Assembly (NCBI GenBank): GCA_964570205.1
Contig: CAZMXI010000037.1
Location: forward strand, 1-31,929
DNA: 31,929 bases
Source of the DNA: CAZMXI01 sp964570205
GTDB lineage: Bacteria; Planctomycetota; Phycisphaerae; Tepidisphaerales; Tepidisphaeraceae
Direction of reading: 5' to 3'
In this document: in pieces, positions 14,885-22,124 of the stretch
Layout: each line of letters starts with the position of its first letter
Numbering within the stretch: position 1 is the stretch's first letter
Position numbers and translations under genes: made by a program
Notes under the pieces: generated by a model
What the model was told of the DNA's origin: nothing
The model's database searches: none
What the model saw: only the letters and a program-made list of their open reading frames with translations

Positions 14885-14932
14885 TGATATCTGCAACCAT
14901 ATCAAGACGTCTGTCAGTTCTACTGAATCAGA
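14885..14932. promoter_or_regulatory. Two palindromes in the divergent Gfo/Idh-CE15 control region
   Basis: TGATAT-N8-ATATCA (14885-14904) is a perfect 6-bp inverted repeat, 17 nt upstream of the exported Gfo/Idh start. A second imperfect palindrome follows: TCTGTCAGT (14910-14918), three bases, ACTGAATCAGA (14922-14932). Such sites in a 179-nt divergent spacer are candidate operators for a sugar-responsive repressor. No regulator gene lies next to them. Confidence 0.35.
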
Positions 14933-15047
14933 CACGCACCGTTGAACGGCGTGAGGCCCATTTCGGCCGGTATTCTCCCGATTCCGCGAGGCCAGACCGC
15001 TATAGCCGCGCTTCCATCGGAGCATCGAACTCATTACGCTGTGCCGC

Positions 15048-16235
15048 ATGCCAGCCACACGAATCACCCACGTCATGTTGGTTGTCCTGCTTGGGTTCTG
15101 TGCCGCCGCCGATGCCGCCGCGCCGGAGACGAAGGGGCTTGCGCCGGCCGGCGAGCTTCCGGCCATCAAGGAGCTGCCCAATCCGTTTGTTTTTTTGGAC
15201 GGCGCGCCGGTGCGCAGCCGCGAGGACTGGCCGCGCCGCCGCGCTGAGTTGCTGGCCCAGGTGCTGCACTACGAGTATGGGCATCTTCCGCCTGCGCCCG
15301 GGAACGTGAAGGCCAAGGAGGCATCGTGGGCGCGAAACACGGAGCTGAAGGCCATCGAGCGCAAGCTGGTGCTGACGATGGGGCCGGATGACAAGGTCTC
15401 GACGCGCGTGGAGATCACGGTTCCGTTCGGCTCGGGGCCATTCCCGGTGGTCATCACCGGCGACCTGTGCTGGGGGAAGATCAAGCAGCCGATCATCGAG
15501 GAAGTGGTGCGGCGGGGCTACATCCTGGTGGAGTTCGACCGGACCGGGATCGCGCCGGACAAGAAGGATGACCGCAGCGGCATCTATACAGCATATCCCG
15601 ACTACGACTGCGGCGCGGCGGCGGCGTGGGCGTGGGGATATCACCGGGTGATCGATTATCTGCTGACGCTGGATTACGTGGACAAGGACCGCATCGCCGT
15701 GACAGGGCATTCGCGCGGCGGGAAGGCAGCGCTGCTGGCGGGGGCTACCGACACGCGCATCGCGATGACGAACCCCAACAATTCCGGCTGCGGCGGCGCG
15801 GGAAACTACCGGTTCGCCGACGAGAAGGCGGAGAAGATCGAGAACATTTTGAAGAACTTCCCGTTCTGGTTCCAGCCGCGATTCGGGGAGTTTATCGGCA
15901 AGATCGATCGGCTGCCGTTCGACCAGCATTCGGTGAAGGCGCTGGTGGCGCCGCGGGCGCTGCTGACGACCGAGGCGCTGGGCGACCTGTGGGCCAACCC
16001 GCGGGGCACGCAGCAGTCGCACCAGGCGGCGGCGGAGGTGTTTGCATTCCTGGGCGTGCCGCAGAAGCTGGGCATCCACTTCCGCGAAGGCAAGCATGAG
16101 CACAACCTGGCCGACTGGCGGACGCTGCTGGACTTCGCGGATCTTCAGTTCTCCGGGAAGAAGACGGAAACCCGGTTCGACCAGATGGCATTCCCGGATG
16201 CGCCCAAGGCGTATTCGTGGAGCAGGCCGAACTGA
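15048..16235 (+). CDS. Secreted CE15-type glucuronoyl esterase-like alpha/beta hydrolase
   Basis: A 395-aa protein with a signal peptide (hydrophobic 9-22, cleavage near ADAA). The alpha/beta-hydrolase core has the nucleophile elbow VTGHSRGGKAALLAGATD (218-235) with Ser222, then TNPNNSGCGGAG (241-252), LLTTEALGDLWANP with a possible acid Glu309, and GKHEHNLADW (348-357) with the catalytic His. The SRxGK elbow, the NNSGCGGAG block and the late His-Asp-Trp match carbohydrate esterase family 15, which splits ester links between lignin alcohols and glucuronic acid on xylan. The start is uncertain: ATG 15048 lacks a near Shine-Dalgarno, and ATG 15075 would shorten the signal. It is divergent from the exported Gfo/Idh gene. 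Confidence 0.88.
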   Translation: MPATRITHVMLVVLLGFCAAADAAAPETKGLAPAGELPAIKELPNPFVFLDGAPVRSREDWPRRRAELLAQVLHYEYGHLPPAPGNVKAKEASWARNTELKAIERKLVLTMGPDDKVSTRVEITVPFGSGPFPVVITGDLCWGKIKQPIIEEVVRRGYILVEFDRTGIAPDKKDDRSGIYTAYPDYDCGAAAAWAWGYHRVIDYLLTLDYVDKDRIAVTGHSRGGKAALLAGATDTRIAMTNPNNSGCGGAGNYRFADEKAEKIENILKNFPFWFQPRFGEFIGKIDRLPFDQHSVKALVAPRALLTTEALGDLWANPRGTQQSHQAAAEVFAFLGVPQKLGIHFREGKHEHNLADWRTLLDFADLQFSGKKTETRFDQMAFPDAPKAYSWSRPN

Positions 16236-16367
16236 GGCAGATGCAATCGTGCGGTGATTTGCGCAGGCATCCCACCGCAGATGAGCGGCGGCGGTCTGGC
16301 AATCCGGGGGAAATGGCCGTGGCACATCTCCCGCGGCTGATTCGGAGACAATCGGGTGAGACAGGGA

Positions 16368-16390
16368 GGGCGGGGAGACCCCGCCCCTAC
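16368..16390. repeat. Copy 2 of a 23-nt GC-rich hairpin repeat
   Basis: GGGCGGGGAGACCCCG, then C, then CCCTAC; 22 of 23 bases match the copy at 9934-9956. The stem GGGCGGGG/CCCCGCCC has an AGA loop. It lies in the 273-nt spacer between the CE15-type gene and gnd. Otherwise that spacer holds only the gnd promoter. Confidence 0.7.
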
Positions 16391-16414
16391 GCGCTGCTGG
16401 GGCCGCCCCGCATC

Positions 16415-16442
16415 TTGCCAGCGTGCCCCCTGCGCCTATACT
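16415..16442 (+). promoter_or_regulatory. Promoter of gnd
   Basis: TTGCCA (16415-16420), a 16-nt spacer, and TATACT (16437-16442). Transcription would start near 16449, giving a leader of about 60 nt before gnd. Confidence 0.6.
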
Positions 16443-16508
16443 TCCCGCTTTCAACGGCGACTACAGGCGCCGCATTGCCTTGAGCGATCCCTACCGGAGA
16501 GATTCCAT

Positions 16509-18053
16509 ATGCCACAGCAGGCTGTCGCAGATGTTGGACTGATCGGGCTGGCCGTCATGGGCCAGAATCTGGTCCTGAATATGGCCGACCACGGATTCAA
16601 AGTGGCGGTGTACAACCGCACAACCTCGACCATGACCGAGTGGCTGGGGAAGATCCAGAAGGAAGAGCCCGCGGCGGGGAACGTGATCGGGTATGCGGAC
16701 CTGCGCCAGTTCGTCGCGGCGATCAAGAAGCCGCGCAAGGTGCTGATCCTGGTGAAGGCGGGGTCGGCCGTCGATGGCGTGGTGCAGCAGCTCATCGAGG
16801 CGGGCATCGAGGCGGATGACATCGTCGTGGATTGCGGCAACTCGCTCTGGACGGACACGATCCGGCGCGAGCGGCAGTATGCCAGCCAGCTCAAGTTCTT
16901 CGGGTCGGGCGTATCGGGCGGCGAGACCGGGGCGCGGTTCGGGCCATCCATGATGCCGGGCGGCGATCCGGGATCGTGGCAGCACCTGGAGCCGATCTGG
17001 AAGGCGGTGGCCGCCAAGGTGGATCAGAAGACGGGCCGGCCGATCGAAACCGCGAAACCCGGCAAGCCGGTGACGACGGGCGTGCCATGCACGGCGTACC
17101 TCGGGCCGAACGGCGCGGGGCATTATGTGAAGATGATCCACAACGGCATCGAATACATCGACATGCAGCTCATCTGCGAGGCCTACTGGATCATGCGCAA
17201 CCTGCTGGGGATGAGCGCTGGCGAGATCGGCAAGGTGTTTGAGGGGTGGAACGACGGCGACCTGGATTCGTACCTGATCCAGATCACGGCCGATATCCTC
17301 CAGCAGCCCGATCCCGCGCACAAGGGCGAGTTCCTGGTGGATTACATTCTGGACACAGCCGGGCAGAAGGGAACGGGCAAGTGGACCGGCGTGAACGCGC
17401 TGGACATGGGCATTCCGGCCAACGCCATTGCCGAGGCGGTGTTCGCGCGGTGCCTGAGCGCGTTGAAGGAAGAGCGCGTCGAGGCCAGCGGGCATCTGGA
17501 AGGGCCGAAGCTGTCGTTCAGCGGAGACCGGCAGCAACTCATCGACGCGATTCGCGACGCCCTTTACTGCTCGAAGATATGCGCGTATGCCCAGGGATTT
17601 CAGCTCATGCGGGAGGCGCAGAACGAGTACAAGTGGAAGCTGGATTTCGCGACGATTGCGAGCATCTGGCGCGGCGGGTGCATCATCCGGGCGCGGTTCC
17701 TGCAGAAGATCACCGATGCGTACACGCGCAAGCCGGACCTGGTGAACCTGCTGCTGGACCCGTATTTCAATGACCAGATCAGGAAGGGCCAGGCGAACTG
17801 GCGCAGCATTGTCTGTCAGGCGGCGCAGACGGGCATTTCAGCGCCTGCGTTCATGAGCGCGCTGGCGTATTACGACGGGTATCGATCAGCGCGGCTGCCG
17901 GCGAACCTGCTGCAAGGCCAGCGCGACTTCTTTGGGGCGCACACCTATGAGCGCACGGATGAGCCGCGCGGACAGTTCTTCCATATCGACTGGCCCGAGC
18001 CCGGCAGGCCGCAGGTGAAGATGCCGCAGGCGGAGAAGAAAGCGGCGAAGTGA
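16509..18053 (+). CDS. gnd: 6-phosphogluconate dehydrogenase, decarboxylating
   Basis: A 514-aa cytoplasmic enzyme of the oxidative pentose phosphate pathway that converts 6-phosphogluconate and NADP to ribulose 5-phosphate, CO2 and NADPH. The NADP-binding LIGLAVMGQNL is at 11-21. The substrate loop VSGGETGARFGPSMMPGG is at 135-152, with Thr replacing the usual Glu after GGE. The catalytic block GAGHYVKMIHNGIEYIDMQL (202-221) has Lys208, His211-Asn212 and Glu215. The C-terminal signature is YYDGYRSARLPANLLQGQRD, then FFGAHTYERTD. It is longer than typical forms (about 470 aa), partly through an insert of about 17 residues at 172-192 and a Lys-rich tail. Start ATG 16509 follows CGGAGAG; the frame continues upstream to 16356 across the promoter and hairpin and is not coding there. 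Confidence 0.96.
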   Translation: MPQQAVADVGLIGLAVMGQNLVLNMADHGFKVAVYNRTTSTMTEWLGKIQKEEPAAGNVIGYADLRQFVAAIKKPRKVLILVKAGSAVDGVVQQLIEAGIEADDIVVDCGNSLWTDTIRRERQYASQLKFFGSGVSGGETGARFGPSMMPGGDPGSWQHLEPIWKAVAAKVDQKTGRPIETAKPGKPVTTGVPCTAYLGPNGAGHYVKMIHNGIEYIDMQLICEAYWIMRNLLGMSAGEIGKVFEGWNDGDLDSYLIQITADILQQPDPAHKGEFLVDYILDTAGQKGTGKWTGVNALDMGIPANAIAEAVFARCLSALKEERVEASGHLEGPKLSFSGDRQQLIDAIRDALYCSKICAYAQGFQLMREAQNEYKWKLDFATIASIWRGGCIIRARFLQKITDAYTRKPDLVNLLLDPYFNDQIRKGQANWRSIVCQAAQTGISAPAFMSALAYYDGYRSARLPANLLQGQRDFFGAHTYERTDEPRGQFFHIDWPEPGRPQVKMPQAEKKAAK

Positions 18054-18076
18054 AACTGGCCGGGCCTGGATGCCCC

Positions 18077-18104
18077 TGTGACCCATGCCAGCACGTGGTA
18101 TACT
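18077..18104 (+). promoter_or_regulatory. Promoter candidate for the 79-aa gene
   Basis: TATACT (18099-18104) is a good -10; TGTGAC (18077-18082), 16 nt upstream, is a weak -35. It would place the start site near 18111, only about 16 nt before the ATG at 18127. Confidence 0.42.
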
Positions 18105-18126
18105 CGCGCTGGGCAAAGGAGACTGC

Positions 18127-18366
18127 ATGGCCACCGAAGAGGAACTGCGCAAGGCGCTCAAGGCGTTCAGGAAGCGTTTGAAGCTCACCCGGCTGGATGA
18201 TGAGTCGAAGCTGGGCGTGGGCCCGATGAAGACGGGAAGCCAGTCGAAGGTGATCTCGATCCAGCCGCCTGCGGGGTTCGGGGCGGCCATCTGGGAGGAG
18301 CTGGCCGACAAGGGCTATCTCAAGCGAGACGGGGTGGGGTTCTATGAACTGGTCGAGGGCAAGTAG
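18127..18366 (+). CDS. Small conserved-looking protein, 79 aa, unknown function
   Basis: Starts at ATG 18127, 7 nt after AAGGAG. The N-terminal third is a basic, charged helix (EEELRKALKAFRKRLKLTRL); the rest is GVGPMKTGSQSKVISIQPP, then GAAIWEELADKGYLKRDGVG and FYELVEGK. The last part (helix, short turn, two strands) resembles the recognition end of a small winged-helix domain, but this is a weak impression. There is no membrane segment or signal, so it is probably cytoplasmic. The stop codon sits at the start of the following membrane protein gene, suggesting co-translation. Confidence 0.75.
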   Translation: MATEEELRKALKAFRKRLKLTRLDDESKLGVGPMKTGSQSKVISIQPPAGFGAAIWEELADKGYLKRDGVGFYELVEGK

Positions 18367-19432
18367 CGTGCCTGTTGCGGCATTGACCAGAGACCTGTCG
18401 CGACCCACAGCGCGTTATCCGCGGTGGCACAGGCCGATGTTGATCGTCATCGGATCGCTATCCGGCGCGGCGGCGGGCATGAACCGGCTTGCGGGCAGCA
18501 TGGATCCCCGGGGGATCACCGCGGCAGAGATTGCCACCACTCTGATCGCAGGCGCGGTCATCGGTACGGCGATTCTACTGGTGACCAGCGCCGCCGTGCG
18601 ACATATGGTCGCCCGGCTGGACCTGCCCGTGGAGACTCAGAATCGCTTCCTGAAGCTCGATTCGTGGACCTACATGATTGCACTGGCTGCATTCGCCGGG
18701 GCGGCGGGGTTTCTGTTCATCCCGCCATTGACTGCGATTCTCATTCTCTTGTTCGTCAAGGCCAATGGCATCGTGCTGTATGCGGTTATGAGTCCTGATC
18801 AGAGACGCAGGGCGGCGGAGTCGCTGGGTTACCTGGCGTTCTTGTTCCTCATCTCGGGATTCGCGGCGCTGATCTACCAGATCGTCTGGCAGCGGGTGCT
18901 GTTCGCGGCGTTTGGCGTCAACATCGAGTCGATCACGATCATCGTCTCGCTGTTCATGTTCGGACTGGGCCTGGGCTCGCTGGCCGGCGGGATTCTGGCC
19001 AGCCGGCATACAGGGGCTGCTCCGAAGCTGTTCCTGGCCTGTGAGCTCGGGATCGGGCTGTTCGGCATCTTCAGCATCCCGCTGATTGACCTGGTGAGCG
19101 CGCAGACGTTGCATGGATCGCTGTGGACCATCTCGCTGGCGGTGTTCGCGCTGTTGGCGCTGCCGACGATGCTGATGGGGGCGACGCTGCCGATCCTGGT
19201 CTCGCACCTGCACCGCCATTACCGGAACGTCGGCCGGTCGGTCGGGCTGCTCTATTGCATCAACACGCTCGGGTCGGCGATCGCGTGCTTCATCACGGCC
19301 GACATTCTCTTCGTGTTTCTGGGACAGCAGGCTTCGGTGCTCGTCGCCGCGGCGTGCAACATCGTCGTCGGCATGCTGGTCTGGCGCTACGCCCGGCGCA
19401 CCGCCAGCCAGCCCCTGCCAGCAGCCAGCTAA
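18344..19432 (+). CDS. Polytopic membrane protein, MFS/spermidine-synthase-type membrane module
   Basis: A 362-aa integral membrane protein with about nine hydrophobic segments. Residues 160-350 match the membrane half of fused MFS/spermidine synthase proteins: FLISGFAALIYQIVWQRVL (168-186), MFGLGLGSLAGG (205-216), LPTMLMGATLPILVSHL (273-289) and LLYCINTLGSAIACF (302-316). There is no SAM-binding domain; the next gene, 3 nt downstream, has one. Residues 1-155 are an extra membrane part resembling nothing I recognise. The start is uncertain: ATG 18344 overlaps the previous gene by 23 nt, while GTG 18368 just after that stop has GAGGG at good spacing. The pair may work as a split version of the fused protein. 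Confidence 0.78.
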   Translation: MNWSRASSVPVAALTRDLSRPTARYPRWHRPMLIVIGSLSGAAAGMNRLAGSMDPRGITAAEIATTLIAGAVIGTAILLVTSAAVRHMVARLDLPVETQNRFLKLDSWTYMIALAAFAGAAGFLFIPPLTAILILLFVKANGIVLYAVMSPDQRRRAAESLGYLAFLFLISGFAALIYQIVWQRVLFAAFGVNIESITIIVSLFMFGLGLGSLAGGILASRHTGAAPKLFLACELGIGLFGIFSIPLIDLVSAQTLHGSLWTISLAVFALLALPTMLMGATLPILVSHLHRHYRNVGRSVGLLYCINTLGSAIACFITADILFVFLGQQASVLVAAACNIVVGMLVWRYARRTASQPLPAAS

Positions 19433-19435
19433 GCC

Positions 19436-21037
19436 ATGCGCCGATTGTTCGTCCTGTTCTTCGCCGCCGCCACGGGCTATGTGTCCCTCAGCCAGGAGAT
19501 GCTCTGGATGCGGCTGGTGTCGTACATGACTGGCGGGAGGCCGTCGGTCTTCGCCCATGTGCTGGGCTTTTTCCTGGTTGGCGTGGCCCTTGGGGCGTTC
19601 TATGGCGAGAAGCTGTGCGAGAGGCGGTTCGCCGGCGGCAAGGGATCGCCCGTGCGCTTCATCGGCCTTATGCTGACGCTGTCAGCGCTGTTCTACTACG
19701 GCTCGATCGCGGTGACCGCGGAGCTTTTCGCTCGATCTGCCGCGGCGGGGCTGCTGGCGACGCATGGGGTCGTGGCGGCGGTGTCTTTCCTGCTGGGCGG
19801 CATCTTTCCGGTGCTGTGCCACTACGCCGCGCGGGCCGGCGAGTCCGTCGGAATCACGGTGTCGCGGATTTACCTGGCCAACATCGTCGGCTCGACGGCG
19901 GGACCGCTGCTGACGGGGTTCGTGCTGATGCAGTATTTTCCGACCGACCGGATCATCCTCCACCTGAGCATCGGCACCTTGATTCTGGGTGGCCTGGCCA
20001 TGCTGTATGAAGCGCGGCGATGGGCCCCCGCCGCTGTCGTCGGTGCGGTTGCGCTGTGGATGGCTCACCCGTGGGCTTATGACCGGTTGCTGGAGAAGCT
20101 GCTCAACCCCGACTTTGGCCACGCTGTGCGGTACAAGCACCTGGTTCAAACGCGGTCCGGCATCGTCTCGGTGACGGAGGATCCCCTAGGAGGGCCCGAC
20201 ATCATCTATGGCGGCGGCATCTATGATGGGCGGTTCAACGTTGATCCGATGGATGACTCCAACGGCATCCGCCGCGCGTACCGCATCGCATCGCTGCATC
20301 CGAACCCGCGCGAGGTGCTGGAGGTGGGCTTATCCAGCGGGTCATGGTCGCGCGTGCTGACGGCTTATGAGCCCGTGCAGCGGAGCGTTATTATTGAGAT
20401 CAACCCGGGGTATCTGGATGTTGTTCGCCACTACCCCTTGCAGGCGGAGTTGCTCAGCGATCCACGCGTCACGATCCACTTCGACGATGGCCGGCGCTGG
20501 CTCAACCGCCACCCGGAGGCCAGTTTCGACTTCATCCTGCAAAACACCACTTGGCACTGGCGCAGCAGCTCGACCAACCTGCTATCTCAGGAGTATCTGG
20601 AACTGACAAAGAGCCACCTGAAGCCCGGCGGCGTGGTGTACTTCAACACAACCGGCCTGCACGATGCGGCCTACACCGCCGCCCGAGTGTTCAGGCACGT
20701 CGTCCGGTTCAGGCGGACGCCAACCGATTACGAGAGCTTCGTGGCAGCCAGCGACTGGCCTTTCAACGTCACGCCGCAGGAGGCGCGGGCGAACCTCGCC
20801 CGGTTCAGCTTCAACGGGCGGCCGGCATTTCCTCCGGGCGATGCAGAGTACCGGGAAATCCTGGAGCAACTCGCCGGCCATCCGCTGGAGGACGAGGGGG
20901 AAGCCCTTCGCGCCGCCACGCATCTGCACTTGATCACCGACGACAACATGTACCCGGAATACAAGGCCGCAACCTGGTATGACGGTCGGAAATCATGGGC
21001 GGGCTTCTTCCAACGCCGCCGCGACCAATCGCCATAA
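19436..21037 (+). CDS. Membrane protein with C-terminal spermidine-synthase-like SAM-binding domain
   Basis: A 533-aa protein. Residues 1-215 hold about seven membrane segments with the same module seen in the preceding gene (GYVSLSQEMLWMRLVSYMTG at 14-33, SRIYLANIVGSTAGP at 143-157). Residues 230-530 are a Rossmann methyltransferase-like domain of the spermidine synthase family: VLEVGLSSGSWSRVL (294-308), VIIEINPGYLDVVRHYP (318-334), and VTIHFDDGRRWL (345-356). The position of the catalytic Asp of true aminopropyltransferases (IIVDSTD-type) reads FILQNTTW, so Asn370 replaces it; polyamine synthesis is therefore doubtful. The substrate is unknown. It starts 3 nt after the previous gene and is followed after 6 nt by an unknown gene, forming a compact operon. 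Confidence 0.85.
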   Translation: MRRLFVLFFAAATGYVSLSQEMLWMRLVSYMTGGRPSVFAHVLGFFLVGVALGAFYGEKLCERRFAGGKGSPVRFIGLMLTLSALFYYGSIAVTAELFARSAAAGLLATHGVVAAVSFLLGGIFPVLCHYAARAGESVGITVSRIYLANIVGSTAGPLLTGFVLMQYFPTDRIILHLSIGTLILGGLAMLYEARRWAPAAVVGAVALWMAHPWAYDRLLEKLLNPDFGHAVRYKHLVQTRSGIVSVTEDPLGGPDIIYGGGIYDGRFNVDPMDDSNGIRRAYRIASLHPNPREVLEVGLSSGSWSRVLTAYEPVQRSVIIEINPGYLDVVRHYPLQAELLSDPRVTIHFDDGRRWLNRHPEASFDFILQNTTWHWRSSSTNLLSQEYLELTKSHLKPGGVVYFNTTGLHDAAYTAARVFRHVVRFRRTPTDYESFVAASDWPFNVTPQEARANLARFSFNGRPAFPPGDAEYREILEQLAGHPLEDEGEALRAATHLHLITDDNMYPEYKAATWYDGRKSWAGFFQRRRDQSP

Positions 21038-21043
21038 TCCTCC

Positions 21044-21541
21044 ATGTACCTCGTCTACTCGCCCGATCTTCGGATCACCGATGACGGCCGGATCTGGGTC
21101 ATGGCGCCCGCCGGCACCGCAGGCCCGGATGCTCAGTGGCGGGCGGTGACGATCCAGGGGGTTCGGCTCGATGCCAGCCATCCGGACGAGCTTCTGAGCG
21201 AATACGGCGGCCACTCCCTCGGGCCGCTGGGTGGATTTGCACGGGCATCGCACACTCTGGGGCTGCCGCGATGCGACCCCATCGGGGCATCCCGGATACG
21301 CCTCGGATCGCAAAGCCTTTTCGGCAAGACACTTGCGATTGATCTGGATGCTCAAGAACTGGTTGCTATGCCAGACGGCGACATGGTTTATCCGTTCTCG
21401 AGCATAGCCACGGTCGGTCCGCAATGCCTACGGTTGAAGGCCGCATGGCCGAACCTGCCGATGGCGTTGGACGTGGCGGGGTTTCCGATCGACCCACCCG
21501 TGCTGGCGCGGATAATGGGAATTCGGTTCTCAATTCCATAG
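21044..21541 (+). CDS. Hypothetical protein, 165 aa
   Basis: An unrecognised protein that begins MYLVYSPDLRITDDGRIWVM and ends IDPPVLARIMGIRFSIP. It is predicted to be soluble and mixed alpha/beta, without signal or membrane segments. Residues 99-160 (IDLDAQELVAMPDGDMVYPF) and the aconitase-C-like phrase LDVAGFPIDPPVLARIMG could form a small fold, but no family is evident. It starts 6 nt after the spermidine-synthase-like gene, so it is probably in the same operon; no good Shine-Dalgarno is visible. The antisense and alternate frames here are also open because of base composition, which lowers confidence a little. Confidence 0.65.
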   Translation: MYLVYSPDLRITDDGRIWVMAPAGTAGPDAQWRAVTIQGVRLDASHPDELLSEYGGHSLGPLGGFARASHTLGLPRCDPIGASRIRLGSQSLFGKTLAIDLDAQELVAMPDGDMVYPFSSIATVGPQCLRLKAAWPNLPMALDVAGFPIDPPVLARIMGIRFSIP

Positions 21542-21588
21542 TGCTCCGTAACCGATAGAAATGGAGTCAGTCGTCGCCGCGGTACCCG

Positions 21589-22047
21589 ATGAACGCACAG
21601 GTTGCCAACAACTATCTACGCACGAAAGTCTTCACGGCCACGCCCGAGCAGCTCCAGATGATGCTGTTCGACGGCGCGGTTCGCTTTTGTGAGCAGGCGA
21701 GGGCGGCCCTGATCGAGAAGCGGTGGGAGCAGAGTTACAATCTCATCTGCCGGGCCCAGAAGATCGTGCTGGAAATGTCCTGTTCGCTGAAGCACGACAT
21801 CAACGCCGATCTCTGCGGCAAACTTGCTGCGCTCTACAGTTTCGCCTACCGCAAGCTGGTCGAGGCGAACATCGACCACCAGATCGAATCGCTCGATGGG
21901 GCACTGGAGGTTCTGCGTTATCAGCGCGAGACCTGGATCATGCTGCTCGACCAGATCGGTCGCCAGAAAGCCGCCCGTGTCGCCAACCAGCTTGACCTGC
22001 CCGCTCCAAGCGAGCGCATGGAAGCAAGCATCTCCGTTGAGGGATAG
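21589..22047 (+). CDS. fliS: Flagellar secretion chaperone FliS
   Basis: A 152-aa FliS-type four-helix chaperone that binds the C-terminus of flagellin in the cytoplasm and prevents early polymerisation before export. The N-terminal signature NNYLRTKVFTATPEQLQMML then FDGAVRF (8-34) is diagnostic, as is the late FAYRKLVEANIDHQIESL (about 84-101) followed by LEVLRYQRETWIMLL. It ends with a polar tail of about 20 residues. No fliD, fliC or other flagellar gene is in the window, so it is isolated. A possible promoter lies upstream (TCGACC 21489-21494, 16 nt, GATAAT 21511-21516), and a sigma28-like ACCGATAG lies near 21552 without a proper -35. The ribosome site is weak. Confidence 0.9.
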   Translation: MNAQVANNYLRTKVFTATPEQLQMMLFDGAVRFCEQARAALIEKRWEQSYNLICRAQKIVLEMSCSLKHDINADLCGKLAALYSFAYRKLVEANIDHQIESLDGALEVLRYQRETWIMLLDQIGRQKAARVANQLDLPAPSERMEASISVEG

Positions 22048-22070
22048 CGTTTCCCCTTTCAAGGCCAATC

Positions 22071-22102
22071 AAAAAGGGGACGGATCACGCTGGTCCGTCC
22101 CC
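22071..22102 (-). terminator. Terminator of the pseudopilin operon
   Basis: On the - strand a 9-bp perfect stem (22102-22094 with 22084-22076, GGGGACGGA/TCCGTCCCC) with a 9-nt loop runs directly into TTTTT (22075-22071). It lies 23 nt after the stop of the giant GspK-like gene. On the + strand, where fliS ends, there is no T tract. Confidence 0.9.
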
Positions 22103-22124
22103 TGGCTCATGCATAGACCCTCCG

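Noticed and set aside
22071..22102. Terminator for fliS on the + strand
   Set aside because: The T tract is only on the - strand side, so it ends the pseudopilin operon; fliS has no obvious terminator of its own.
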